Origin: Pelobacter sp. UBA6093
GTDB taxonomy: Bacteria; Desulfobacterota; Desulfuromonadia; Desulfuromonadales; Syntrophotaleaceae
Length of the DNA stretch: 64,000 nt
Assembly: GCA_002435955.1 (NCBI GenBank)
Contig: DIWZ01000006.1
Span: 1 to 64,000 of the forward strand
Reading direction: 5' to 3'
A program made the translations under genes and the position numbers. Every line of letters starts with the position of its first letter. Within the stretch, counting starts at the first letter, position 1. Positions 24,293 through 34,055 of this stretch are shown in pieces. Under the pieces are notes generated by a model. The model saw nothing but the letters and a program-made list of their open reading frames with translations, searched no databases and was not told the DNA's origin.

Positions 24293-25564
24293 ATGTTTAT
24301 CCAAAAGATATTTTATGGCGTTTTGCTTTTGCTTATTGGAATTTCAGCTGTTTCCTCCGATGCCCTGGCTTTGTCGGGAAGAATCCGCCATCTGCCGGTT
24401 TTTCCTGGAGCTGAAGGTTTCGGTACGCATACTCCTGCAGGTCGGGGGGGCAAGATCATCAAGGTGACAAATCTGAATGACAGTGGCCCCGGTTCTCTGC
24501 GGGCGGCAATCGATACTGACGCCTCGAGGACCATTGTTTTTGAAGTCAGCGGAACCATAAAACTTTTGGCGCCAATTTACCTTGAATATCCATTTGTGAC
24601 CATTGCCGGTCAAACTGCTCCTTCCCCCGGGATTAACATAAGGGACGGATTTTTAGCTGTTAGAACTCATGACGTTCTTGTGCAACATCTAAGATTCAGG
24701 GTAGGGGACGAGGGAGAGAAGCGTTCTGTCAGAGACGGAATCAATATTCAGTATCCGAAAACCTATAATGTCGTGTTTGACCACTGTTCCATAAGTTGGG
24801 GGATTGATGAAAATTTAGGAATTAACAGCGGTGTAAAAAATATAACAATCAGTAATTGCATTATAAGTGAAGGTTTAGATGATTCGTATAATAAAAAGGG
24901 ACCGCATTCAAAAGCAATATTGGTTGGAGAAAAATGTACTAATCTATCACTTATCAGGAACCTTGTTGCTCACCATATGGATCGACATCCAAATCTAAAA
25001 GGTGGATCGGAATTGGTTTCAGTAAATAATCTTTGGTACAACGGAGGATATAGATGGGTTTCCATATCCGATCCGGATAATAACGGACCACAAAAATATA
25101 CAGATATTGGAAACGTTTATTTGAAGGGAAATAACACCAGAGCTGATGCGATATTTAAAATTCATAAATCAGTCAAAGAAGGAACTGAAATTTATATTGT
25201 CGACACTGTTCACCCTGGTCGTCTTTTAATAAACGGGGCTCCTTTTAACCCAATTGTATCAATTCCTCCTGCCTGGCATCCATCAATAAGGGTTATGTCT
25301 GCTAAAGAGGTTGAGCAGTGGGTCGTAGCGCATGCCGGCGCGCGACCTGCTGATCGTGATGCTGTTGATGTGCGGATAGTTAATGAAGTGGTTACAAAAA
25401 CTGGTCGTATAATCAACAGTCCTTCCGATGTCGGTGGCTGGCCGGAACTGTCGGAAAATTACCGGCAATTTACAATTCCCCTGAACCCGCAGGTCGATTC
25501 CGACGGTGACGGCTACACGAATATCGAGGAAGTCCTTCACAACATGGCAGCCAAGGTGGAATAG
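24293..25564 (+). CDS. Secreted pectate-lyase-like beta-helix protein, paralog 3
   Basis: This 423-residue protein has a signal peptide (about 1-27) followed directly by the lyase-like beta-helix, with no FN3 or Ig domains. Shared blocks are VFPGAEGFGT, GRGGKIIKVTNLNDSGPGSL, FDHCSISWGIDEN and the C-terminal DGDGYTNIEE. The Arg-Asn-Pro of the paralogs is Arg-His-Pro here (MDRHPNLKG). The middle of the gene (about 24660-25300) is much AT-richer than its sisters, so it has a different history. The leader holds no sigma-54 or GEMM element; a TATAAT at 24185 could belong to a housekeeping promoter. The substrate is unknown. Confidence 0.82.
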   Translation: MFIQKIFYGVLLLLIGISAVSSDALALSGRIRHLPVFPGAEGFGTHTPAGRGGKIIKVTNLNDSGPGSLRAAIDTDASRTIVFEVSGTIKLLAPIYLEYPFVTIAGQTAPSPGINIRDGFLAVRTHDVLVQHLRFRVGDEGEKRSVRDGINIQYPKTYNVVFDHCSISWGIDENLGINSGVKNITISNCIISEGLDDSYNKKGPHSKAILVGEKCTNLSLIRNLVAHHMDRHPNLKGGSELVSVNNLWYNGGYRWVSISDPDNNGPQKYTDIGNVYLKGNNTRADAIFKIHKSVKEGTEIYIVDTVHPGRLLINGAPFNPIVSIPPAWHPSIRVMSAKEVEQWVVAHAGARPADRDAVDVRIVNEVVTKTGRIINSPSDVGGWPELSENYRQFTIPLNPQVDSDGDGYTNIEEVLHNMAAKVE

Positions 25565-25848
25565 ATAGGCGTTTGGGCACTTTTTTTCCGGTTTTCGAAA
25601 GTATCGTAAGCTGCCGGTACGACAGGGCTGTATCCACACAATCCCTAAAATCGCTTTATTAGCGTCTTGCTTTTCCATCCCTTCCTGTTATCAGGTTTAG
25701 ATAATAGATAGCATGGAGGCTTTGCGGATTTTTTATAGTCGGTACGGAAAATCATCCAGTGGAATCCGATTTACTGCAGTGATTGAATTATTCGGGTTTC
25801 AACAGGCTCAGGCTGTCGTTACCACTTTTCAAGCAGGAGGGAACCGTA

Positions 25849-28800
25849 ATGGCTGAGAAGAAATCCCCCAGGTTGATCTGGTTGACCCCAGTCGTCCTGC
25901 TGGCTGCCGTTCTTTCTGTGGCACCGGGAAAAAAAATTTCCACCGACGCCCCCTATCTTCGTCTTGTTCGGACCATTGAAACAAACTCTTTTGCCGTCCC
26001 ACATCCTTCCGGGTTGACTTATATACCGCAAAGTGGGGTGTTTGCCTATCTCTCTATCCCGGATCCTCCAGAGAATGGGGGGCAGAAAAATTTGCTGATG
26101 CTGGTAAGCTTCGCCGGTGAGCCACAGGGCACGGTTGCTCTCGCAGAGGATTTGGCCAATACCTTGAATATCTCATTCAGTCCTCTCTCCAGACGCCTTT
26201 TCCTCTTTAACGATGGCAGCCAGGAATTGGTCGAATACAGCCTGAATGCCGAGGGACGGCCCGACCCGAACACGCGGCAGCAGTTCACTGTCGGACATTT
26301 CGGCGTGATCGAAGGCAACGGGATGACCATAGATCCCGAATCGGGGGACCTGTTTATCCTGGACGGCAACGGAGGGCAAATTCTTCGGGTCCGCCCGGCG
26401 TTGGGGAATCCGTCGGATGGAGGGGCCTCGTACCAGGCAGGGGAACTCTCCAGGATCACCGTAAAGGGCTTGCCGAGAGGAAGCTTGCGCGGTCTCGCCT
26501 TCAATCCTGTCAACGGCTATCTGTATCTGCTGCATGTGTCCTCCAGAAGGCTGTTCGGGGTCTCCACCAGCGGCCAGGTGATGTCCGAACGGAATCTGAA
26601 AGATATTCCCTTCCAGGATCCGTGCGGGCTGGTGTTCGCGCCCAGCGGCGACCGTACGGACAATCCCGAAAATATCAGCCTCTACCTGACTGACTGCGGG
26701 CTTCCGGATACCCGCAGGCCCGGGCAGATTTTGGAAATCTGCCTGACTGAACCTTTTTCTTCGGCCAAGTCGACTTTGGCACCTCTGGCCCTGGACCCGT
26801 TCCAATCGACGCTTGTCCGCACGATCCGAACCTCGGATCCTTCCCCCCCCAGTCCGGATACGGCCGGTCTTGCCTTCCATTCTTCCAACGGCACGATTTT
26901 CTACAGCGACTCGGAAGTCAATGAGGTCCCTATTTTCGAGGGATACAATTATTTTGAGATGAACATCGGTGGCAGTCTGATCGGTTCCATGAGTACATTG
27001 GGGTTCGGCTCCAAAGAACCGACCGGTATGGCCTACAACGCGACAAACGGGCATATGTTCATCTCGGATGATGACCGACGCCGGGTGTATGAGGTGAACC
27101 CTGGAGGGGATGGACTTTTCGGCACCTCGGACGACCAGATTACCTCGATCGATACGACGCGGTTCAACAGTTTCGATCCGGAAGGGATCGCTTTCGATTC
27201 CTCTACTCAAACCCTCTACATCGTCGATGGGGTCAACAATGAACTTTATGCGGTGCGGCCTGGGAACAATGGCGTGTTCAACGGCATTCCTCCGGACGGA
27301 GACGACCTGATCAGCCAGTTCGATACGGCTGCTTTTGGCATGATCGATCCGGAAGGGATCGAATTGGACGTTTCCAACGGCCACCTGTATCTCGTTGGCC
27401 ACGGGAGCGAGAGCCTGCTGACGGAAATCTCCACGGATGGGACCTTGTTGCGGGAGATCGATGTCTCCGCGGCCAACGCCGTGGCATTATCCGGTCTGGC
27501 GCGCGCCCCGAGCAGTTACAATTCCCAGATTTTCAGCATCTATATCTGCGACCGTGGGATCGACAATAGCGCCGACCCCGACGAAAATGACGGCAGGATC
27601 TATGAAATGACCTTGCCGGAAAGTGAATCGGATGATGAGCCGCCGGTGGTGACGGCCTTCAACCTGCCAGGCACCTCCGCTTCGCTGACGGTGCCGATTT
27701 TGACCTTCACCGCTACGGACGATGTCGGCGTAACCGGCTACCTGGCCACCGAAAGCAGCAGTACGCCGGCCGCCGGTGCCTCGGGCTGGAGCGCTTCGCC
27801 GCCAACCCAGTACAGCTTCGCCAGTGGGGGGAACAAGACTCTGTATGGCTGGGCCAAAGACGCCGCCGGCAACGTCTCCACGGCGCTGAGCGACACGGTG
27901 GTCATCACCCTGTCCGATACCACGGCCCCGACTGTGACGGCCTTTGATCTGCCGGCGACTTCCACCAGCCTGACGGTACCGATTCTGACCTTCACCGCCA
28001 CCGACAATGTCGGCGTAACCGGCTATCTGGCCACCGAGAGCAGCAGCAAGCCGGCTGCCGGTGCCTCCGGTTGGAGTACCTCGCCGCCGACGCAATACAC
28101 TTTCGCCAGTGGGGGAACCAAGACCCTGTACGGATGGGCCAAGGACGCCGCCGGCAACGTCTCGACGGCGCTGAGCGACACGGTGAACATCTCCACCGGC
28201 TCGGGGCAGCAACAGGTGATTGAAAGCCGGGTGTCCGCGAGCAGTGATGATGCAGAACAAACCAGCAGCAGCGGCAGTGTGAGCCTGACCAGCAGCGATC
28301 TCGAACTCGGTGCCGATGGCGGCAAGCCGCAGACCGTCGGCATGCGCTTTGCCAATCTGAACCTTCCGCAGGGGGCAACGATCGTCGAGGCCTACATCCA
28401 GTTCACCGTGGACGAAACAGACAGCGGCGCGACTTCGGTCGTTATCCGCGGGCAGGCGGCCGACAACGCTGCCACCTTCACCAGCAGTAACAGCAACCTT
28501 ACCACGCGTCCGTTGACCACGGCCAGCGCAACGTGGGAACCGGCGCCCTGGACCGTGCTGGGGCAGGCCGGAACGGACCAGCGGACCCCGAACCTGGCAC
28601 CCATCATTCAAGAAATCGCCAGCCGGCCAGGCTGGGTGTCGGGCAATGCTTTGGTGATTCTGATCGCCGGCAGCGGCGAACGCACGGCGGAGTCTTTTGA
28701 AGGTGCCGCTGCCGCCGCGCCCCTGCTGCACCTGGTGTATCAGACGGGTGGCAGCAGCGACACCACGGCGCCGACCGTGACGGCCTTCGACCTGCCCTCG

Positions 28801-29952
28801 ACCTCCACCAGCCTGGCGGTGCCGATACTGAGCTTCACCGCCACCGACAATGTTGGCGTAACCGGCTACCTGGCCACCGAAAGCAGCAGTACGCCAGCCG
28901 CGGGTGCCTCCGGTTGGAGTTCCTCGCCGCCCACCCAGTACAGCTTCGCCAGTGAAGGAAGCAAGACCCTGTACGGCTGGGCCAAGGACGCCGCCGGCAA
29001 CGTCTCCACGGCGCTGAGCGACACGGTGGTGATCACTTTGGCCGACGCCACGGCTCCGACCGTGACGGCCTTCGACCTGCCTTCGACTTCCGATTCGCTG
29101 ACGGTGCCGATCCTGAGCTTCACCGCCACCGATAATGTCGGCGTAACCGGTTACCTGGCCACCGAAAGCAGCAGTACCCCGGCCGCCGGTGCCTCCGGTT
29201 GGAGTTCCTCGCCGCCAACCCAGTACAGCTTCGCCAGTGAAGGGAGCAAGATCCTGTACGGCTGGGCCAAGGACGCCGCCGGCAACGTATCCACGGCTCT
29301 GAGCGACACGGTGGTGATCACCTTGGCCGACACCACGGTGCCGACCGTGACGGCCTTCGACCTGCCCTCGACCTTCAACAGCCTGGCGGTGCCGATACTG
29401 AGCTTCACCGCCACCGACAATGTTGGCGTAACCGGCTACCTGGCCACCGAAAGCAGCAGTACGCCGGCCGCGGGTGCCTCCGGTTGGAGTTCCTCACCGC
29501 CCACCCAGTACAGCTTCGCCAGTGAAGGAAGCAAGACTCTGTACGGCTGGGCCAAGGACGCCGCCGGCAACGTCTCCACAGCGCTGAGCGACACGGTGGT
29601 CATTGCTTTAGGCAGGATGCATGTTGGCGACCTGGACGGCTCTGTTAGAATGAAAGGAAAGAGCGGTAAAGGGGATGCGTCCGTCACAGTGACCGTTCAC
29701 GACCTGAACCATAACCCGGTGGCCAACGCTGTTGTCAGCGGTACATGGAGCGGAGCCGCCAGTGGCACCGTTACCGGTACCACCGATGGCTCGGGCAACG
29801 TCACTTTCATCTTCGGAAACCTTAGCAGTGGCAGTACCGTCAACTTTGGTATAATCGGTATCAGCCACGGGAATTTCATTTACGATGCCAGCGCTAACCA
29901 CGATCCGGACGGCGATAGTGACGGCAGCAGTATTACGGTAATTCTGCCGTAA
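25849..29952 (+). CDS. Large secreted beta-propeller protein with 95-residue repeats
   Basis: This 1367-residue protein has an N-terminal hydrophobic segment (LIWLTPVVLLAAVLSVAP) that fits a signal peptide. Residues of about 30-590 form a propeller-like region with NHL/SdiA-regulated-type blades (GMAYNATNGHMFISDD, GIAFDSSTQTLYIVDG). Five near-identical 95-residue Ig-like repeats follow (VTAFDLPSTS..., GVTGYLATESSS, LYGWAKDAAGNVS). A domain of about 185 residues (SSDLELGADGG..., RTAESFEGA) separates repeats two and three. The C-terminus resembles an Ig-like domain. I chose the ATG at 25849, behind AGGAGGG; an in-frame ATG at 25783 lies further upstream. No enzyme motif is seen; it may be an adhesin or matrix protein. 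Confidence 0.75.
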   Translation: MAEKKSPRLIWLTPVVLLAAVLSVAPGKKISTDAPYLRLVRTIETNSFAVPHPSGLTYIPQSGVFAYLSIPDPPENGGQKNLLMLVSFAGEPQGTVALAEDLANTLNISFSPLSRRLFLFNDGSQELVEYSLNAEGRPDPNTRQQFTVGHFGVIEGNGMTIDPESGDLFILDGNGGQILRVRPALGNPSDGGASYQAGELSRITVKGLPRGSLRGLAFNPVNGYLYLLHVSSRRLFGVSTSGQVMSERNLKDIPFQDPCGLVFAPSGDRTDNPENISLYLTDCGLPDTRRPGQILEICLTEPFSSAKSTLAPLALDPFQSTLVRTIRTSDPSPPSPDTAGLAFHSSNGTIFYSDSEVNEVPIFEGYNYFEMNIGGSLIGSMSTLGFGSKEPTGMAYNATNGHMFISDDDRRRVYEVNPGGDGLFGTSDDQITSIDTTRFNSFDPEGIAFDSSTQTLYIVDGVNNELYAVRPGNNGVFNGIPPDGDDLISQFDTAAFGMIDPEGIELDVSNGHLYLVGHGSESLLTEISTDGTLLREIDVSAANAVALSGLARAPSSYNSQIFSIYICDRGIDNSADPDENDGRIYEMTLPESESDDEPPVVTAFNLPGTSASLTVPILTFTATDDVGVTGYLATESSSTPAAGASGWSASPPTQYSFASGGNKTLYGWAKDAAGNVSTALSDTVVITLSDTTAPTVTAFDLPATSTSLTVPILTFTATDNVGVTGYLATESSSKPAAGASGWSTSPPTQYTFASGGTKTLYGWAKDAAGNVSTALSDTVNISTGSGQQQVIESRVSASSDDAEQTSSSGSVSLTSSDLELGADGGKPQTVGMRFANLNLPQGATIVEAYIQFTVDETDSGATSVVIRGQAADNAATFTSSNSNLTTRPLTTASATWEPAPWTVLGQAGTDQRTPNLAPIIQEIASRPGWVSGNALVILIAGSGERTAESFEGAAAAAPLLHLVYQTGGSSDTTAPTVTAFDLPSTSTSLAVPILSFTATDNVGVTGYLATESSSTPAAGASGWSSSPPTQYSFASEGSKTLYGWAKDAAGNVSTALSDTVVITLADATAPTVTAFDLPSTSDSLTVPILSFTATDNVGVTGYLATESSSTPAAGASGWSSSPPTQYSFASEGSKILYGWAKDAAGNVSTALSDTVVITLADTTVPTVTAFDLPSTFNSLAVPILSFTATDNVGVTGYLATESSSTPAAGASGWSSSPPTQYSFASEGSKTLYGWAKDAAGNVSTALSDTVVIALGRMHVGDLDGSVRMKGKSGKGDASVTVTVHDLNHNPVANAVVSGTWSGAASGTVTGTTDGSGNVTFIFGNLSSGSTVNFGIIGISHGNFIYDASANHDPDGDSDGSSITVILP
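27649..29631 (+). repeat. Five 285-bp tandem coding repeats in two blocks
   Basis: Repeats begin with the shared GTGACGGCC at 27649, 27934, 28777, 29062 and 29347. Spacing within each block is exactly 285 bases (95 codons). A 558-base non-repeat segment (about 28219-28776) separates copies two and three. The last three copies are nearly identical, indicating recent duplication or gene conversion. Confidence 0.92.
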
Positions 29953-30088
29953 GCAAAATAGACGGAGTTCGCTTTGCCGTAACTGAAGTGTGTTTTACCT
30001 GGGTTATTGGAATACCATCCAAGTCTGGAACAATGGTGGAAAAGGCTATTTGACAGAAGGCTTGGGGACATATTGTAGAACACTGCAA

Positions 30089-30150
30089 GGAGGCTGTCGG
30101 ACTATCCATGAGCCGCCTGCAAATTCGGTCCGGATAGTCCGACAGCCTCC
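30089..30150. repeat. Complete REP-like inverted repeat element
   Basis: GGAGGCTGTCGGACTATCC (30089-30107) is the perfect reverse complement of GGATAGTCCGACAGCCTCC (30132-30150). They are separated by 24 bases that include GAGCCGCCTGCAAATTCGG. This is the only copy in the window with two perfect arms. It lies between the large secreted protein and the polysaccharide cluster and could form a stable hairpin in mRNA. Confidence 0.9.
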
Positions 30151-30187
30151 AAGGTACTCTTTCCCTGTTTGACGGAGCTGATATTTA

Positions 30188-32320
30188 ATGAAGATGGATA
30201 TTAAATTGAAATCGCTGGAATTGGTGGAAATACTGCTGTCCGGGTTGACTGCTGAGAGCATCGCCTATTGCCACTGGAAAAGCACCACCAATCTGGCAGC
30301 TTCGCTGAGCGGGGGGACCGATCTTGACCTGCTGGTAGATGAAGAGCGCAGCGAGGATTGCCTGGCGCTTCTTGAGAGACTGAATTTCCTCCAGGCAACC
30401 GATCCGTGGGAACTTAACCTGCCGGGAATTTACCACTATTTCGGTTACGATCCACCCAGCGGTTGCCTGGTTCATGTGCACCTCCATTTTCAATTAATTG
30501 TCGGCGATGATCTTCTCAAGAACTACCGGCTACCGGTAGAAAAGGCGTTTCTCGCCTCGGCAAAGCCTCTTAACGGCATAGCCGTGCCAACTCCGGAGGT
30601 GGAATTCATCACCTTTGTTATCCGTATGACCCTCAAACGCAGACTGCTCTCCGTTTTGGTCAGATGCTTCTTTTTGATGGGCAATGTACCGTCCCGTCTG
30701 AGACAGTTGCTCGGTCTTGAAAACCCACCATTGGACCAACATGCTCAAACGGAATTCGATGATCTTAAGGCAAGAATATCGAAGGAAAGCCTGGCAAAAA
30801 CTCTCGCCAGCCATTTTCCTTTCGTAGCACCGAACCTGTTTCAACAATGTTGCGAGGCCCTGGACAACCGGGCCGATCGCCTTGCCTGGTTGAGGGCCGG
30901 AAATCAGTTGACCCGCGCCCTATCCAATTATCGGCGCATGAGCGGTTTCTCTCCCATCTGGAAAATTGTATGGCAGGCTTTCAGGTTGAGGGGCAGGGCT
31001 TTGCTGAAACGAGCCGGTTGCTGCTATTTGACAGGCAAAACCCTTGTTTCCGGAGGCCGAATCATTGCTTTTGTCGGTGGTGATGGGGCTGGAAAAACCA
31101 CTCTGGTAAGCGACACGGCACAATGGCTCGGGCATTGTTTTTCCGTGACCAGGCGACATCTGGGCAAGCCCGCCAAAGGCCCGCTTTGGTTTGCCGTCCT
31201 GGCATTGATGAAGATCCGGTCTATCCTTCCTGGAAAGGCGGGGGATCCTTTTCACCAGGCGGTCCGCTATTGGCTGGTGGCGCGTTATCGCTATCGAACC
31301 TATCGACAGGTCATTCGTTTACGCCAGCGGGGTATGGTGGTGCTTCTCGACCGCATCCCGTTGCCGGGCAGCCTCTATATGGATACGCCCCGGATCGCAG
31401 GACTTGCTGCGGGAAAAGGCCCTGTTTTTCGTCTGATGGCGGGCATGGAAGAACGGTGGCATCTGCGCATCAAGGCCGACGAACTGATTGTGTTGCGACT
31501 CGATCCGAAAATCGCCGCCGAGCGCCGGCCCGGGGATGATCAGGAATTGTTGGCAAAACGTTCCGGGGAGATCTGGAACAGGTCCTGGCCGGTAAACTAT
31601 GCCCATCTTGTCGATGCTTCTCAACCATTGGATGAGGTTATACGCCAGGTGCGTTCTTCGGTTTGGGAAATTCTCGGGAAAAAAGCCAGGGTTTTTGAGT
31701 TGATCGGACCAGCGGGCTCCGGGAAAAGCACTCTGGCCGGGGAATTGCGAAGCCGGTACTATAACATGCAGACTGCTGTTTCATGCCGCGACCATCTTCT
31801 TCCGTATCTGAAAGTCACCCTTCAACGGCTGCCCTGGCTGCTGACCGGGTGGGGTCGAGGAGTGCCTGTCAATCACCTGAAACAAGCAATCTACACGGAA
31901 ACAGTCATCTACCTTATCGATCCGAAGCGTCGCAGCCAATTTTTCCCGGGGCGGAACATCGTCCTCGAAATCGGGCCGTTGTTTTACCTGGTATTTCTCG
32001 AGAAGGAAAGCCGACGGTTTTCCAAACAATGGCTGCGGCAATTGCGAGAGCAGTTTGCCGGCTCCGCCGATCTTGTTGTCTGGCTCGATGCTTCTGATGA
32101 AATTTTAGGTGAAAGAATCAATAATCGCTCCAAATGGCATCGCATCAAGCATGGCACGCCTCAAGAAATGGAGAAATTCCTGGCTGACTACCGTGCATCC
32201 TTTGTAAGTGCCACCGAAATCGTAAAAGGGGGGGTGCCCATCAAAAACATTGACACAGGACATTTGAATATCGTCGAGTGCGCCGAGATTGTCACCGGTC
32301 TGTTGCAAGAGCCCCTATGA
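30188..32320 (+). CDS. Nucleotidyltransferase-like protein with two P-loop kinase domains
   Basis: This 710-residue cytoplasmic protein has three parts. The N-terminal part (about 1-270) contains HWKSTTNLAASLSGGTDLDL, reminiscent of nucleotidyltransferase-fold proteins found in polysaccharide clusters. A thymidylate-kinase-like domain follows with Walker A AFVGGDGAGKTTL near 297. A second P-loop domain has ELIGPAGSGKSTL near 502. Two NTP-binding kinase domains in one chain are unusual. The start has GGAG 10 bases upstream. It overlaps the flippase gene by 4 bases and heads the polysaccharide cluster, so a role in making or modifying the polymer is likely. The real substrate is unknown. Confidence 0.7.
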   Translation: MKMDIKLKSLELVEILLSGLTAESIAYCHWKSTTNLAASLSGGTDLDLLVDEERSEDCLALLERLNFLQATDPWELNLPGIYHYFGYDPPSGCLVHVHLHFQLIVGDDLLKNYRLPVEKAFLASAKPLNGIAVPTPEVEFITFVIRMTLKRRLLSVLVRCFFLMGNVPSRLRQLLGLENPPLDQHAQTEFDDLKARISKESLAKTLASHFPFVAPNLFQQCCEALDNRADRLAWLRAGNQLTRALSNYRRMSGFSPIWKIVWQAFRLRGRALLKRAGCCYLTGKTLVSGGRIIAFVGGDGAGKTTLVSDTAQWLGHCFSVTRRHLGKPAKGPLWFAVLALMKIRSILPGKAGDPFHQAVRYWLVARYRYRTYRQVIRLRQRGMVVLLDRIPLPGSLYMDTPRIAGLAAGKGPVFRLMAGMEERWHLRIKADELIVLRLDPKIAAERRPGDDQELLAKRSGEIWNRSWPVNYAHLVDASQPLDEVIRQVRSSVWEILGKKARVFELIGPAGSGKSTLAGELRSRYYNMQTAVSCRDHLLPYLKVTLQRLPWLLTGWGRGVPVNHLKQAIYTETVIYLIDPKRRSQFFPGRNIVLEIGPLFYLVFLEKESRRFSKQWLRQLREQFAGSADLVVWLDASDEILGERINNRSKWHRIKHGTPQEMEKFLADYRASFVSATEIVKGGVPIKNIDTGHLNIVECAEIVTGLLQEPL

Positions 32321-33861
32321 AAAGGCCGTGGACCTCCCCGAACCTGACCCAGAGCACCATGCTGAACGCAGCCTCGTCATTGCTCAATTACGGGGCAGGC
32401 ATAGTGGTTGTGTTGTTACTGAGCCCCTTTCTCCTGACCCAGCTCGGACCCACCCTGTTTGGGACCTGGAAGGTTTGCCAACGCCTGCTGACGTACGTTT
32501 CGGCCACCGATGGTCGGGCCAGCCAGGCCCTCAAATGGACCATTGCCAACCGTCGGTCGGTCTCCAACATTGAACAAAAACAGCGAGAGATAGGCTGCGC
32601 CCTTGTTGTCTGGCTGAGATTCCTGCCGCTAATGTTGTTGGCCGGAGGCCTGCTCTCCTGGTTTTCGCCGAACTTCATCCGCGGTTTGCCTTCTGAGTAT
32701 CATCTTGTCACTCGACTGACCTGCGCCATTCTTGTCCTGAATCTTCTGCTGCATCCGCTGAAATCTATCCCCGAATCGGTAATGGTCGGAATGAATCTGG
32801 GTTATAAGACTACCTGGATAAACGCATTCAGCGCGATTGCCGGGGGACTATTGATGGGGGCTGCCGTCTGGATCGGTTGGGGTCTGATCGGTCTGGCCTC
32901 GGCGTTTCTGGTTGTATCGATTATCCATGGACTGGCAATCCTCTATATGACGCGAAAATGTCTGCCCTGGTTAGCCATCCGTCGGCCGGAACAAGGGGAG
33001 GTTAGTCGTTTTTTCAGCTTCAGCATCTGGGTGTTGGCATGGACATTCATCAACAAGTTTCTTCTCGCCAGCGACATTGTCATCCTTGGCCTGGTTTCCA
33101 GCGCCCCGGTGGTCGCCGCCTACACCCTGACTTTCTATGCCATTCAGACGTCAGTCAATCTCTCCGCCATTCTGGTATCGTCCGGCATGCCGGGCATGGG
33201 CGATATCGTAGGGCGTGGTGAACTTAAAAAAGCCGCTGCCGTCCGTTCGGAAATCATGACCTCCTCCTGGTTGCTGGCGGTGGTTATCGGCACCCTGATA
33301 TTGCTCTGGAACCGGCCGTTTATCGCCCTTTGGGTAGGCGCGGAGCAGTTTGTCGGATATGGCGAGAACTTTCTGATGGTCATGCTGATGACGCAACTGA
33401 TTTTTATCCGCAACGATGCCTTTATCGTCGATGTGACTCTTGAGATCAGAACCAAGGTTTTGTTGGGAGCATTGTCGACAGCAGTTTCACTGGGGTTGGC
33501 AATTTTGCTCGGAGTCTATTGGCAGTCTTCGATCGCCGGGGTGCTGATTGGGCTGATTGCAGGACGATCGATTTTAAGCGTCTTGTATCCAACACTGGTC
33601 AGAAAGTCTTTACGACTGAACAAAGAAGTTTCTATTGAACCCACTACAAACGTTATAAGGCTGTCCATTGTTATGGTTGTATTATACGCCAGTGCATACT
33701 ATCTCGCACAATTGATTAAAGTAAACAGCTGGTTTGAATTGATCTATTACGCCGCGTTTAGTTCACTGTTTATTTTTTGTATAGTTTTTTGGATTGGTTT
33801 CTCCGGAAACCAAAGACGCAAAATGGTCTTCCGTGCTAGACAGATTGCCTTCAAGCGATAA
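32317..33861 (+). CDS. Polysaccharide flippase (MOP/Wzx-type)
   Basis: This 514-residue protein has about 12-14 hydrophobic helices and no soluble domain, as in the MOP-superfamily flippases that move undecaprenyl-linked repeat units to the periplasm. The start at 32317 overlaps the preceding gene by ATGA, which is why I prefer it over an in-frame codon 39 bases earlier. It begins MKRPWTSPNLTQSTMLN with the first helix (SSLLNYGAGIVVVLLLSPFLL) near 20. Its place before glycosyltransferases and a polymerase agrees with a Wzx/Wzy-dependent pathway. Confidence 0.85.
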   Translation: MKRPWTSPNLTQSTMLNAASSLLNYGAGIVVVLLLSPFLLTQLGPTLFGTWKVCQRLLTYVSATDGRASQALKWTIANRRSVSNIEQKQREIGCALVVWLRFLPLMLLAGGLLSWFSPNFIRGLPSEYHLVTRLTCAILVLNLLLHPLKSIPESVMVGMNLGYKTTWINAFSAIAGGLLMGAAVWIGWGLIGLASAFLVVSIIHGLAILYMTRKCLPWLAIRRPEQGEVSRFFSFSIWVLAWTFINKFLLASDIVILGLVSSAPVVAAYTLTFYAIQTSVNLSAILVSSGMPGMGDIVGRGELKKAAAVRSEIMTSSWLLAVVIGTLILLWNRPFIALWVGAEQFVGYGENFLMVMLMTQLIFIRNDAFIVDVTLEIRTKVLLGALSTAVSLGLAILLGVYWQSSIAGVLIGLIAGRSILSVLYPTLVRKSLRLNKEVSIEPTTNVIRLSIVMVVLYASAYYLAQLIKVNSWFELIYYAAFSSLFIFCIVFWIGFSGNQRRKMVFRARQIAFKR

Positions 33862-34055
33862 GCTGATAGCATAATTTCAGGAAAATTTTGAAAGACAATT
33901 AAGGAATTTTTTCAAGCCTGAATGATCGATGGCCATTCTGTCTATTAAACCATGGAATCTGGATGAAAATGAGCGATAGCGGGTGGTCGTCAATGGTTGA
34001 GGAAAGTACCGCTGAAAATTCGCGGATCCCTGTGGAGGAACAACTGAAACATTCC

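Noticed and set aside
27487..28731. Long - strand open frame opposite the repeat region
   Set aside because: Follows the 285-base repeats of the + strand gene; low-complexity translation and no RBS.
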